Assembly (NCBI RefSeq): GCF_003254395.2
Contig: NC_037650.1
Location: forward strand, 372,001 to 436,000
Source: Apis mellifera
Lineage: Eukaryota > Arthropoda > Insecta > Hymenoptera > Apidae
Direction: 5' to 3'
DNA: 64,000 nucleotides
The position numbers and the translations under genes were made by a program. Each line of letters starts with the position of its first letter. The first letter of the stretch is position 1. The notes beneath the pieces were generated by a model, which was not told where the DNA came from, ran no database searches, and saw nothing but the letters and a program-made list of their open reading frames with translations. This document shows positions 1 through 9,960 of this stretch, piece by piece.

Positions 1-1300
1 ATAACCATACGTACAATGTGAGAAAGAAAGATGTCAGAAAGAAGTTGTACAAAATGTTGACTCTGACAACATGTTTCGAGATCATCAAAATCGATAAAGC
101 GTTTCTTCTCCTAGATAAACGTTTTTCGTGATACGTGCACGGTATTATATTTAAATTACGTCCTAACAATTACCGGAATTAATAGCATGTACGAAGCGAC
201 AACAGTGCAAAGGAAATTCCCCAATTCCACTTCCTATCAATCCTCATAATCTTCCCCGCTATTAACTTGTCGGCGAAGGTGTAATAAGCACACACAGCAG
301 TGCAAATACATGACGTACAATTTGCAGATCAGTGCATTACAGTATGTTGTCATAGCTTTCCCCTATGATAATTAGGTAGCAGCATCTGCTATATCCAGTG
401 AATTTTCGATCGTACAACATACGATATATAGATATGATATTAGGACACGTGTTATCGTTCGAACGATATTCGAAGGACTTTTTGATGTAAAAAGTGAGAG
501 AATACTCGTTTACTCGTAGAGATAGAACTTTCATCACGAAAAAGAAATTTTTTTTTTTTCTAAATTCTAAAATAGACACAAGAATCTCTTCTTTTAAATG
601 AATATTATTTAAGTAATCGACGATATATGTAGAAAACGAGAGAATGAGAAAATGGAATTCGAAATAAAAACTGTAAAAGAACGTTAAAGGGCATTTTCGA
701 TATCGAATAGTGCACGTTATTACGGAATTATATTCGTGAAAATCAAAATGAAACAATGTCGGGCAGAGAAATTTATTTCATGTTTTCGTTGAAAAACACG
801 AAAGAAAGAAAAGTTTCCCTTCGATTTTTTTTTTTTCTTTTCCATCGAACAACTTCAATGGAAGCTTCGATCGATTGAGATACAATGCGTGGAACGAATG
901 AACGCGCTGGAATAATACGTAATGATATATCGTTATCCTTGTTTTTTAATTCTTCTCTCTTTCCATTTTCTAAATCATCATTTTCCTAATGAGTAGACAA
1001 TGGAAAAGACGAGTTTCAGCGTAATTGAATAAAAGTGGAAAAATTATATTATTTACATTCACATTTATGCTAATGATTTGCTGCAATAAAAAAATATACT
1101 GCTATATGTAATTAATGACGGTAAAACGAACCAAGAAAACAAAACAGCAAAGTGATTTGAAACGATTAAACGATAGATAATAACGATGATAGATAATTTA
1201 AAAGAGAAGATATGTAAAAATTCAAATGTATCAAAGTAAATTATGTAAAAAAAAAAGTATGCAAATATTTTTTAATTAAAAAAAAAGTCATTTTCGTCTT
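1..1300. other. AT-rich non-coding stretch
   Basis: No supportable gene. The longest open frame (337-756, minus) does not begin with ATG and encodes low-complexity Phe/Tyr/Ile/Lys-rich sequence, as expected by chance in AT-rich DNA. There are T-runs near 550 and 825. Nothing else stands out. Confidence 0.6.
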
Positions 1301-2540
1301 ACGTGGCTTTGCGAATGAATTTACGAACGGACTTCGCTTTAAAAACACGCCTCGTATATAGGCGGTCATTATTTCACGGAAGCTCATTAACTACAGATTT
1401 CGCTGAAAATGAGTTTAATAGTTTGCCATGGTGTTCTTCGTCCGATATAAATCTCGCCTACTGCAATTTGCAATCCAAGAGTTTCGCTGTAAAAATAATT
1501 TCAAGATGTTTGCTATTGTGTGCAATTTAACGAACGATCTATTTATTTTGACATTGTTGCATCAAGCGAGCAAATTATTTTTAACGACACGTTATTCGAA
1601 TAAATTTCTTCCCCCCCCTCCCTACTTTGTTATTTATCCGAGAATTCATTAGATTCTTCGTTTTGATCAAGTTGAGAGGTTATCTCTATTTCTGAGCGAA
1701 TATTATACAAAGCGGAATGGAATACGAATAAAATAAAAGTGAATCGAGCTTTGTGCTAATTGCTTCGGATGGATTAATAAAATTAAATATAACTCGTACG
1801 CAACGTATTAATAATGAAATTGCGCAAAATTATAAGATAGGTCGGACAGAAAGAAAGAGGAGAGAGAGTACACGCGTAACGGATACGAAAGAAATTAAAC
1901 TAACGAATGTTTTAATCGTGAAATTTGTAGAATTTATTCCAAATCGATAAAAAAAAATTAATCAAAATTGAATCGATCTGATACACGATAGTTGGTAATA
2001 AATAATTTACCGAATTAAGCGTCTTTTCGGGCCTTCAATATTAAATAAGAAATCGAAACTTTCCTTTCCTCGATCCATTTATTTATCGAATATAATCGAA
2101 CGGATTGAACTCGTACAATTCATTTTCATTTATGTTAGAATTTTTTGAATTGTACAAAACGATTTAAGAATAAAAAATTACATCGTGTAAATTGGATACT
2201 TTTATTAAATAGTTGTATATTTCCAACCCCTTCGACTCATTTATTTTTCCGCCATAGAATTTTTCATATAACTGTTATTAAAAATCGTTCGTTTCGCGAA
2301 TAAATTGATTTTTCTGACAAAAAATTACAAATCCGAACAACAAATAACCGACTAAAAACGCTTTTTAAATCGCGGACTTTTCGTTCGATGCATAATTAAA
2401 ACGCATTTTTCGCCCCGGAAAATATTTAATATTTAATATTTTTCATTAAATTTTCAGCAACTAATCGTTCCCAATAAATATATTACAACCGGGAAATAAA
2501 ATTGCCGAGGTACGAATAAAAATCTAAATGACAAAACTTT
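1301..2540. other. Mixed stretch, mildly CpG-rich start then AT-rich
   Basis: About 1300-1530 is less AT-biased and open on the plus strand in two overlapping frames, but neither frame is recognisable and I see no splice or start context. The remainder is AT-rich with scattered CpG. No gene, RNA or repeat is supported. Confidence 0.5.
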
Positions 2541-2935
2541 CCAACGATCGACATTGGAAGTTGCAAACGTACGATCTCGACCACCGATAGGTTTCTCCAG
2601 TACTGGTCGTAATAATATTAGGGAAAAGCGTTCTTCCACGATGATGTAACCGACCGAGTGTGATCTTGCGAGTGTAAACTGCTCGACGATGATAGAACGG
2701 TCGGTGATTAATGGAAAAGCCAATAAACGATCGTGATCGTGAATCGGTAAAAGGCGGTTGTAAATTCGTGCATCCGGGGGTTACCCGGTACCCCATCACT
2801 TGTCGGATTAATCCGCAATTTATCCGAATGCTGGCATCGCGATAACGATACGGCCGGTCGTCAAGTTACAACCCTCCCGATAATAATGATGCTGTTAATC
2901 TTTGGCTATTTGCACGCTCCATATGATCGTAACGA
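2541..2935. promoter_or_regulatory. CpG-dense island, possible cis-regulatory element
   Basis: This patch is clearly richer in G+C and CpG than both flanks and has no convincing reading frame. It contains a perfect 12-bp palindrome at 2804-2815 made of overlapping TAATCC/GGATTA half-sites. It ends in a complex non-repetitive tract (2820-2935) that looks like constrained sequence. A regulatory function is inferred from composition and motifs only. Confidence 0.3.
2804..2815. promoter_or_regulatory. Palindromic TAATCC homeodomain-type site
   Basis: CGGATTAATCCG is a perfect palindrome. TAATCC is the known core bound by K50 homeodomains (Bicoid, Otx and Goosecoid class). Here two copies overlap in inverted orientation. 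A 12-bp palindrome can arise by chance in 64 kb; its position inside a CpG-dense island raises interest slightly. Confidence 0.25.
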
Positions 2936-5090
2936 TTGATTCCAACCTCTGTTTTATGAAGTGAAGTTTTTTTTTTGATTTTTTTTTTTTTTTGTTTTTT
3001 TTTCTTTCCTTTTTCGATGGAAGGAAAAGAATAACGTGAGATTAGAGATGGATGGGTTTAATTTTTTGTATGATTTTTATAAAATATTTATTATTTTATT
3101 TTGATAAAGAAAAAGTAATACTAGTTTATTATTATATGCAATTCTTTGAATTTGATTGTTAGTTCATAGTTGAATAAATAATTAATTTATACACGATATA
3201 TGAATGTAAGTATATGTGAATAATAATAAAAATAAAGTAAGTGAAGAAAAATTATTTTTTTCTAATTGAACGTTTTCTTTTTTAAATTTGAAATTTTTAG
3301 ATATAAAAGAGGAACGAAGTATTGAATGTAAATTATTTGATGCGTTAATTTTCAAAAAAATAAAAAAAAAAACAGACTGAGATTTGTCTTCGTATCGTTA
3401 CTTTTTACCAATATCGTTACAATACCGGATGGATTAAGTTGTATTCAAAGAAAAATAACGATACGTGTATTTGATCGATTCAATGAAATAAAATTAAACG
3501 AAAATATCGATGAATAGATATATTATTAATTAAAAATCAAGCTACCGTCCAATTGTAAACGATACACGAGGGAAAATAAAATGATAGAATTTCACATTTA
3601 CACGCAAATACCGGAAGCATATTCCGTTTTCAACTGATTAAAACGATGCATTTAGTAAACGAACTTTATCACGAACTGAATAAAGAGATAATTATCGCCC
3701 CAAGATATCGTTATAATTTGCTCTTCTTCTCGGGATAATATTATTAGCGTGATTAAAACGGTATTTCTCGTGCATTTTCATATTGATAAAAATAAAGGGA
3801 AATAGATGGGACATTGTAAAAACTTTTGTCATCTCCCCTCCCTTCCTTGCCTTTACGGATATTCTATATTAACTTTTTTACGAATATTTCATGTTAATAA
3901 TTAAAAGGGGGATCGAAATGAAATTTCTGATCGACAGTTTCAAAAAATTATCGAAAAATATTCGAAGATAACATTTTTTTATAAATGATTTTTCAATTTT
4001 TAACGCATTATGTATCTAATATGTAAAGAATTTTATTATAAGAATAATTTTTACACAAATATCTCTCTTTTCTAACTAGAAAAGATCCTCAAATCCTTGG
4101 AAATTTAAAAAATTAACTTTGGGAATTCCGAAAATCAGTTTAAGGAAGATGAAATTAATTCTTGAAAATTCGGCTGTTTTTCGATTTTATATTACAACTC
4201 GTAAATAATTTTCAGAATAAATAATAATTTTTTGTACATTTATCCTTTCATTATATCATATTGATTAAGTTGAAACGAAATTATGGTATAAAACAGTGAT
4301 GCTTTTCTTATATTATTCGATTTATAAATATATAAACACAATTCATTGATCTTCTTTTCATTTCGAACTCATTTCCCCTATTCATTATAACAAAGCATCA
4401 GTTTTTTAAATATTCTATTCTATTTCTCATATTTGTGCAATCTTGAGATTCTTTTCGATTTCTATGTAGCCAATAAATATTTGAAAAATCGAATAATTTC
4501 GATATTTTTCGCATTGAGATGTGGGTAGATTTTTGAACAAATATTTGAATCGCACGAAAAAGGATCACATTCGTTATTAATACACTTCGAATATTGTTGC
4601 AGAAAATTTTTTTCCTTTTTTTTTAATCGATAAGTTTCATCTGGAAATATCTCTTCAAATGATAAATACATGATAAGTTAAGACAGTGAGTGACGGACGG
4701 AAACGAATTTCGTGACTAAATTGATCATTTTTTTTTCTGATTTAACTGTCATACAGATTGAAATACTTAATAAAAATTTAATTTCGTTGCAATTATCGAT
4801 TTAAAATTCTTCGATTTGAATAAAATTAAACGTTTCAAGATTTAGATTTAAATATAATTATTAATAATAATTGATAATAATAGTGATAAAATTTAATTGC
4901 CCAATTTTTCATACATCTAACAATATATCACGATTAAATGTATCCAACATTAATTTTGCTCGAAACTAAAACCGATTCACCTTCGATCCGATTGTTCCAG
5001 CGAATCACCGAAATATAAATTCTTCTCCTTAAAAAGAACGAGTCATTAATTCTCGCATAAACAAAAGTTTGGGAAAAAAGAAAACCTCAA
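2936..5090. other. AT-rich stretch with poly-T tract
   Basis: It starts with an interrupted T-run at about 2966-3004 and is then AT-rich throughout. The only frame worth noting is the small minus-strand ORF at 4462-4671, listed separately. No RNA gene or repeat family is recognised. Confidence 0.55.
4462..4671 (-). CDS. Small ORF of unknown function, weak candidate
   Basis: A 69-codon frame opening with a genuine ATG at 4671 and ending TAG at 4462. I do not recognise the product. Its composition is more protein-like than most chance frames here: an acidic start (FEEIFPDET), a lysine stretch encoded partly by a 9-A run, then four cysteines at exactly five-residue spacing (C-x4-C-x4-C-x4-C, about residues 30-45) and a C-terminal hydrophobic/basic tail. 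There is no signal peptide and no transmembrane segment. The regular cysteine spacing could suggest a metal-binding or disulfide-rich segment, but it may be accidental. No promoter or splice evidence is visible, and the surrounding DNA is plain AT-rich sequence. Most likely a chance frame or a lone exon. Confidence 0.15.
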   Translation of the reverse strand: MYLSFEEIFPDETYRLKKKEKNFLQQYSKCINNECDPFSCDSNICSKIYPHLNAKNIEIIRFFKYLLAT

Positions 5091-5660
5091 CCCTCAGAGC
5101 GACACCATTCAATTTCGAGGTGTCGGTTCTCGAATAAATATGCCAACGATGAATGAGTCCACCGTTTCAAAAGGTGGAAGTCGCCCACAAAGACTCGAGG
5201 ATCGACGAAGAGAGAATAGCCCCATCCCTTCTTCGCCTCGTCCGTCTCAATTCTCCAGACGCTGTTTCCACGATATCTTTAAATGGACGATCCTGTTTAC
5301 CGGATCTGTCCCCTCGATCTTCCAACATTTTCGACATCTTTGCCTTGGAAACTCGGCTGCCATCGATTGCACTCGCTCCAGAGTGAAAATTAGTTGCTCT
5401 CGAAAGTGTTTCTTCGAGAATGGGCGAGAATTTCAATTTACAGTTGAAGGGAAACGAACAATCGTAGTTATTCGACGCTTCGAACAATGAATTATCAAAG
5501 TATAACTTTATTCCTGATTTCGATCGTTTTAAAATTTTTCTGACGATCTTTGCGACCATCGTATTATTAAAATTTCGCTGTGGATATTCGAAATAGGGAT
5601 GAAATTATATTGCAAAAATTCTTTGACTGCTCTCGCCAAAACATTCGAAGGGGATTTAAT
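5091..5660. promoter_or_regulatory. CpG-dense island, open on both strands
   Basis: This patch is CpG-rich and contains long ATG-initiated frames on both strands (plus 5140-5490, minus 5167-5559). Simultaneous openness on both strands is expected when TA-containing stop codons are rare in a locally GC-richer patch, so it is weak evidence for coding. A short 13-bp tandem repeat (AATGGGATAATTG twice) sits just downstream at 5658-5683. Confidence 0.3.
5167..5559 (-). CDS. Hypothetical ORF, 130 codons, weak candidate
   Basis: The frame opens with ATG at 5559 and stops with TGA at 5167. I do not recognise it. The C-terminal half is highly charged, with a basic cluster (RRTRRRR) and alternating Lys/Asp/Glu; the N-terminal 15 residues are basic and amphipathic. 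No signal peptide, membrane segment or known motif is visible. The complementary strand is also open over most of the interval, which argues that local base composition explains the openness. It could be an exon, a young gene or noise. Confidence 0.15.
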   Translation of the reverse strand: MVAKIVRKILKRSKSGIKLYFDNSLFEASNNYDCSFPFNCKLKFSPILEETLSRATNFHSGASAIDGSRVSKAKMSKMLEDRGDRSGKQDRPFKDIVETASGELRRTRRRRDGAILSSSILESLWATSTF

Positions 5661-7240
5661 GGGATAATTGAATGGGATAATTGAATGGGTATCCGTTAAT
5701 TATCCGAGAAAATGTTGAAACATGGAACAACGTATGTAGAATGGACGACTCGTTGCGCAAAGAAAAAAAAAAAAAGAAAAAGAAAAAGAAAGAAAGAAAA
5801 AAAAAGGGAAATCCGGATAAAGGAAAACAGGAGAAACTTGAACGAATAGCTTTGTACTTTTTCAATTAACGCGTCGGGATGAAAAGAAAGATGGAGTTCG
5901 CTGTTTTCTCAGCTAATTTCCGTGCAATCGCTTTATCAGTCGGAACGAGGATTAACCTTTTGAAAAGGATTTAAAGGGAGCTATAATATTTCAATCCAGT
6001 TTTTACTTCTTTTCTCAATGATGATTCAAACACACTGCCGGCAAGTAATTAAATTAATGCACCTTGCCTCATTACGACAAAGGAGAGGATTTACCAAAGC
6101 GTTGGATCGATCTTAATAATTTCGCTCTGTTTTAAACTTAAAATAGAATTCGAATTCTTCAACGATACAACGATCATTTGGAATATCGTATCATCGAAAT
6201 TGTTAAGTTCCAACGAGTGTAAGTAACTATTCGGCTTAATTTGATTATCTTATAATATGGAATATGGAAACGTTTATTAATTATTCTAAAGTAATTCCAA
6301 GTAATTCTCTCTAGCTCACAATATGTTTCTCGGAAGTTTGATTGTTTGAAAATCGCGAAACAATTACGGTTCCCACTTGCACGAAGGCAGCGCCATTTTA
6401 CGAGCGAAACTCGAGTTAAAACGACGATTTTCGTTGCCGCGACAATTACGTATCTCCGAGTTAACCCGTTTTCTAGGGACATTTAACATTTAGTCCACGC
6501 CTTGTTGCAAACGAGCGAGCAATGGAATATCCCGCGCCTCCATCTTGTAAATGTGAAATAATATTTCGCGAGAACGATCGGAAATTACTAGACTGCCCAA
6601 CTTTCTTTCGCATCCGGCGAATTTTCCAAACTATCGACGTGCTCTCCACACCGGTCCAACGTTCATCAGGGATTATAGTTACGGATCGACGAAGCGTATT
6701 TTGTAACGATGGGATAGGATTTAAAGGATCTTTCGATTCGAATTCTAGGGATTTTTCAGCGTCAGATTTTGAAATTTGAAATTGGGAGGGGAAAAATAGT
6801 TTGAAATTTTTATCAAGACTGCGATTTCTTCAGCAATAACTCTTTTTCGCTTTTTATTTTATTTTATCTTTTTTACGTGTGCTTATTGCAAAATATTTTA
6901 TTCGGTAAAACATATGAAACAAATATATCGTATAGAATAAATTTTATCCTTCTTTGATTAAACCACATTTGTACGTAATAATTGGATAAAAATTCCGTGT
7001 CTCGCTTGCATTCGATAGAAAGCTGTTCCAGAAATAAAATTTTTGGATTCGTTCTTTTTTAGAAAACGAAAAGAATATACTAGTGAGAAAGGTGAGAAAC
7101 TGGATTTGTCTAATCTTTCGCATAACATGAAATGTGAATAACAATCTCAAGAAACATAATAATAAATAAATGAACAATATTGGAGCGAATAGAAAGTATT
7201 CGAAAGCGTTTCGAATGCTCAAGAAACTGGAAAAAGGCAA
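5661..7240. other. Mostly non-coding; purine tract and minor ORFs
   Basis: It contains a polypurine A/G tract at 5760-5812. There is a 102-codon ATG frame on the minus strand (6174-6482) and an 85-codon plus frame at 6522-6779, neither recognisable. About 6330-6740 is mildly CpG-rich; the rest is AT-rich. Confidence 0.45.
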
Positions 7241-7720
7241 CGAGACGTTTCGAGGCGTGATTGGTCGATATTTGGCGCTCGATTGTGACGCCATTACTCT
7301 ACGATACTGCTCGTGCTCGTCACGGGGCTAGTACCCCGACGCAAATCATTCGCCATTAGCCAAGAGCGCGCGCACCACGCTAATTATCATTGAAGCGAAC
7401 AGCTTTCTGGGTCGGCTACAGTCAGTTAATGAGCCTAATTAGAATGCTCGTTTCTTTGGATGATAACGTCCCATTTCCCCTTGCCAACATCACTCGTATC
7501 GTTCTGTTCTCCGTAATTCGCAAAGCTGGGGATTCTTCATCTTCGTGGCGGGAAGAAGAAGAAGAAGAGGATCGGTTCGATTACGAGGGGAGGAAGTTTT
7601 ACGAGATCGAGATCGTTATTCGCGGATTAAGGAGCAACGAAGTGGAGTAACAACTTTTCTCGGGCGCGGGGCGAGGATCGCAGTTGGGTGTAAACGTTTT
7701 ATCGCTTTCGGGGAATTAGA
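7241..7720. promoter_or_regulatory. CpG-dense promoter-like island
   Basis: CpG-rich sequence with a cluster of promoter-type motifs: ATTGG (inverted CCAAT) at 7260-7264, TTTGGCGC matching the E2F consensus at 7271-7278, and a GC-stem hairpin CGGGG-CTAGTA-CCCCG near 7323-7338. The palindromic homeodomain core CTAATTAG lies at 7435-7442. A 116-codon minus-strand frame starts with ATG at 7294 (ATGGCG context) and contains one hydrophobic stretch, but it runs into low-complexity AT sequence and is not recognised. Interpretation as a promoter or enhancer is inference. Confidence 0.3.
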
Positions 7721-8700
7721 GGGGAAATTAAGAGATGAGATCTGCATTTTTTTTTCGATAATCGAGTGAAAGTTTTGGATCGAATTAAAGTTGAAATGAA
7801 TCCAAGTTTAATCATTATTTCATCCTTTTTCGCGGAGAAGAAGAATATATTGTGTTCTGGATTCGATCGGTGCCTTTATTTCGTCTTTGTCAGCTTCCAG
7901 AATCTTTAACGTTGAAATTTTGAAAACTAATTTATAACCGACATTCTTATCTTTTCTAATAAAAAAATAAAATATTCTGAAAATACTTGTTTTGGTTTTG
8001 CATCTTTGTCATCACGCACGAAAAACACAATCAAACAAATTTTTCTTCTAAATAAACCATGAAATTTTCAAAATATATGATAACAACACGAACGAAATTG
8101 ATTGAATGAACGTTCAACTAGCGACATTTTTGTGAAAAAAACAAAATTACTTTCTGAACAATTCAATTTATCGCTCATATTCGATGTCATTTAATTCCAA
8201 TAGATGCAACAATGGGATAGGATTTTTAATTCTCCAACTGATCTAAGTGCACGTTTAAATAATTTAAAAATATTTTCACGTATTCTTTTTATTCTCGTTT
8301 AATAGTTATAAATAATCATATTTTGATATTTGAGAAATTAGAGAACTGAAGATATTGAAAGCATTAGTATCAAAAGGTACTCTCTTCCTTTTTTCACGAA
8401 TTTTTCTCGTGGAAAATGAATCTGGGAAAATAATGAGACAGGCGTGAAAAAACGAAAAATTTTTTAAATTTGGCTTTAAAAATTACCTATCACGTTAAAT
8501 TTAGGAAACAAATGCATAATATAACCTTAATTTCTATCTAATGTATTTTTAATAACTATTTATTATAACTATAGATTAAAATAAAATAAAGTTCTTTTTG
8601 AGTTTTAGCATTATATTTCGTTGCTTTTTGAAATTTCAATTTCAATAAAGCTGATAATATACAAACAAAAGAAGAGAAAAAAGTATCACGATAAAGTTTT
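7721..8700. other. AT-rich stretch, nothing recognised
   Basis: AT-rich with short A and T runs. No ATG-initiated frame of note, no RNA gene and no repeat family seen. Confidence 0.55.
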
Positions 8701-9080
8701 CAAGTTTGGTGCGGCAAGGAGGAGACGAGTAACCAAAAACTCAGCAAAATGACATTGGCTGTTTAAAGCGCGCCAGAACATTTCCATTAATCCTTCTTCT
8801 CTGTCTAGCACTTTTAATCGTCGCATCTGCGGCAGAGACCGATGCGATGATTAAAAGTGAATCTCGAGATCAACAGTGGAGTCGAGTTTAATTATTTCTG
8901 CTTGGAAGAAGTTTCTCTTCTTCTCGCAGCAACGAGAATGCAACTGTCTTATCCGACGCTTCTTCTTTCGAGGTGAACGAACGGACGCTCTAAGGGATCT
9001 GAGAAAATTGCAACAAAGATAAATCTCGGTTCGGAATTTCGAGCCAGCTTCCGGTTACGATCTCGGTACAAATTAGATTG
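8701..9080. promoter_or_regulatory. CpG-rich island enclosing a strong hairpin
   Basis: A locally GC-richer, complex sequence without an open frame. It encloses the 51-nt hairpin at 8809-8859 (listed separately). The non-repetitive character and sharp boundaries against AT-rich flanks suggest a constrained non-coding element, by inference. Confidence 0.3.
8809..8859. other. Near-perfect 19-bp hairpin (candidate structured RNA or palindrome)
   Basis: Left arm 8809-8827 and right arm 8841-8859 pair over all 19 positions: 18 Watson-Crick pairs plus one G:T wobble. The loop is 13 nt (8828-8840). Outside the arms pairing stops at once. The duplex is shorter than the roughly 30-bp stem usual for insect miRNA precursors, and I match no known miRNA seed. 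Alternatives are a cruciform-type regulatory element, a structured ncRNA stem, or a tiny fold-back repeat. Confidence 0.6.
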
Positions 9081-9440
9081 ATATCGAGTTTTATCCAGAA
9101 TTTTATTTTATTTTATTTTATTTTTTCAACGATATAAGAATCCTTAAAAATAGTTGACTTTAACGGTTGTGAAAGAAATCTTTTTATATTGTTATTTTTC
9201 TTCCCATTCAATTATATACAATTGTACAAAGAAAAATTGAGTTTTAACATGAATATTGAAAAATGTCGAAAAATGTCTTTCGAGTCTTTTTAAATTCTTA
9301 AAAAATACTCGAAAAATATGTAAACAAGCGAATAAGTTCATTCATTCAATTTTGAAATTGTATCGTTTAAAAAAGAAACAATTACAACATTCTGAAACAA
9401 ACGTTTATTTCTCCATCTTGCCGGCTTCAAATTTGAATTC
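9081..9440. other. AT-rich stretch with TTTTA repeats
   Basis: It contains a short ATTTT pentamer tandem at about 9101-9125. No supportable gene. Confidence 0.5.
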
Positions 9441-9960
9441 GATTTGAATTTTGCCGGAATATTCGGAAAGAAAATGCATCCGCGCACAGATAAATTTTCC
9501 GGTTGAATATCGAAGTTGGAATTCGACGTATTCCACGAGGGAAAAGCGAGAGGAGGAAGAGGGTTCGCGACTTGCCAGCTTCGAAAACTGTACGGGAGCG
9601 CGCGTGTGTTACACGGTTAAAATAACTTGTTAATTAAATTATGCACAGAACGCGGTAGAACCGGCGTAACGGGCGGTGGTTTAAAATAAAGAAAACACAC
9701 GAAGTGTCCCCTCTCCCCTGTTAAACTACACCCTCGCCATTTAATTAACAACTTAATTGAACCGTGTACCGACTGTGTTAATACATGTCCAATTTTCTAC
9801 CCGCAAAGGCGTACGAAATTGATAATAGCCGGTTGTTATTATCAACAAAATCCGGCATGTTTCCACGTTGAGCGAGGATCCGTTTTTCTCGGATTTCGAT
9901 GCTGCGATTAAATCCGAAATCTTCGTGAACGATCTCCCTTCTCCTTGCGATTGCGTGTTT
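9441..9960. promoter_or_regulatory. CpG-rich island with TTAATTAA motifs
   Basis: CpG-dense block containing two inverted TTAATTAA motifs (about 9629-9637 and 9740-9748) inside a larger inverted repeat at 9611-9767. Short frames on both strands are not recognised. TTAATTAA is a common homeodomain-type core. A regulatory or structured RNA role is inferred. Confidence 0.3.
9611..9767. repeat. Imperfect inverted repeat with nested hairpins
   Basis: Arms 9611-9639 and 9739-9767 are reverse complements at 26 of 29 positions. The spacer holds two further stems. The first is 9650-9667 (seven pairs, one bulged G, AGA loop). The second is 9672-9684 with 9721-9738, with a 4-bp and a 9-bp helix and a 36-nt loop. 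Together these form a plausible three-way junction whose right hairpin abuts the outer stem directly (9738/9739). It could be a structured ncRNA, a small MITE-like element or a palindromic enhancer. No target-site duplication is evident. Confidence 0.55.

Noticed and set aside
337..756. 139-codon minus-strand open frame
   Set aside because: It has no ATG start, and its Phe/Tyr/Lys/Ile-rich low-complexity composition is typical of AT-rich chance frames.
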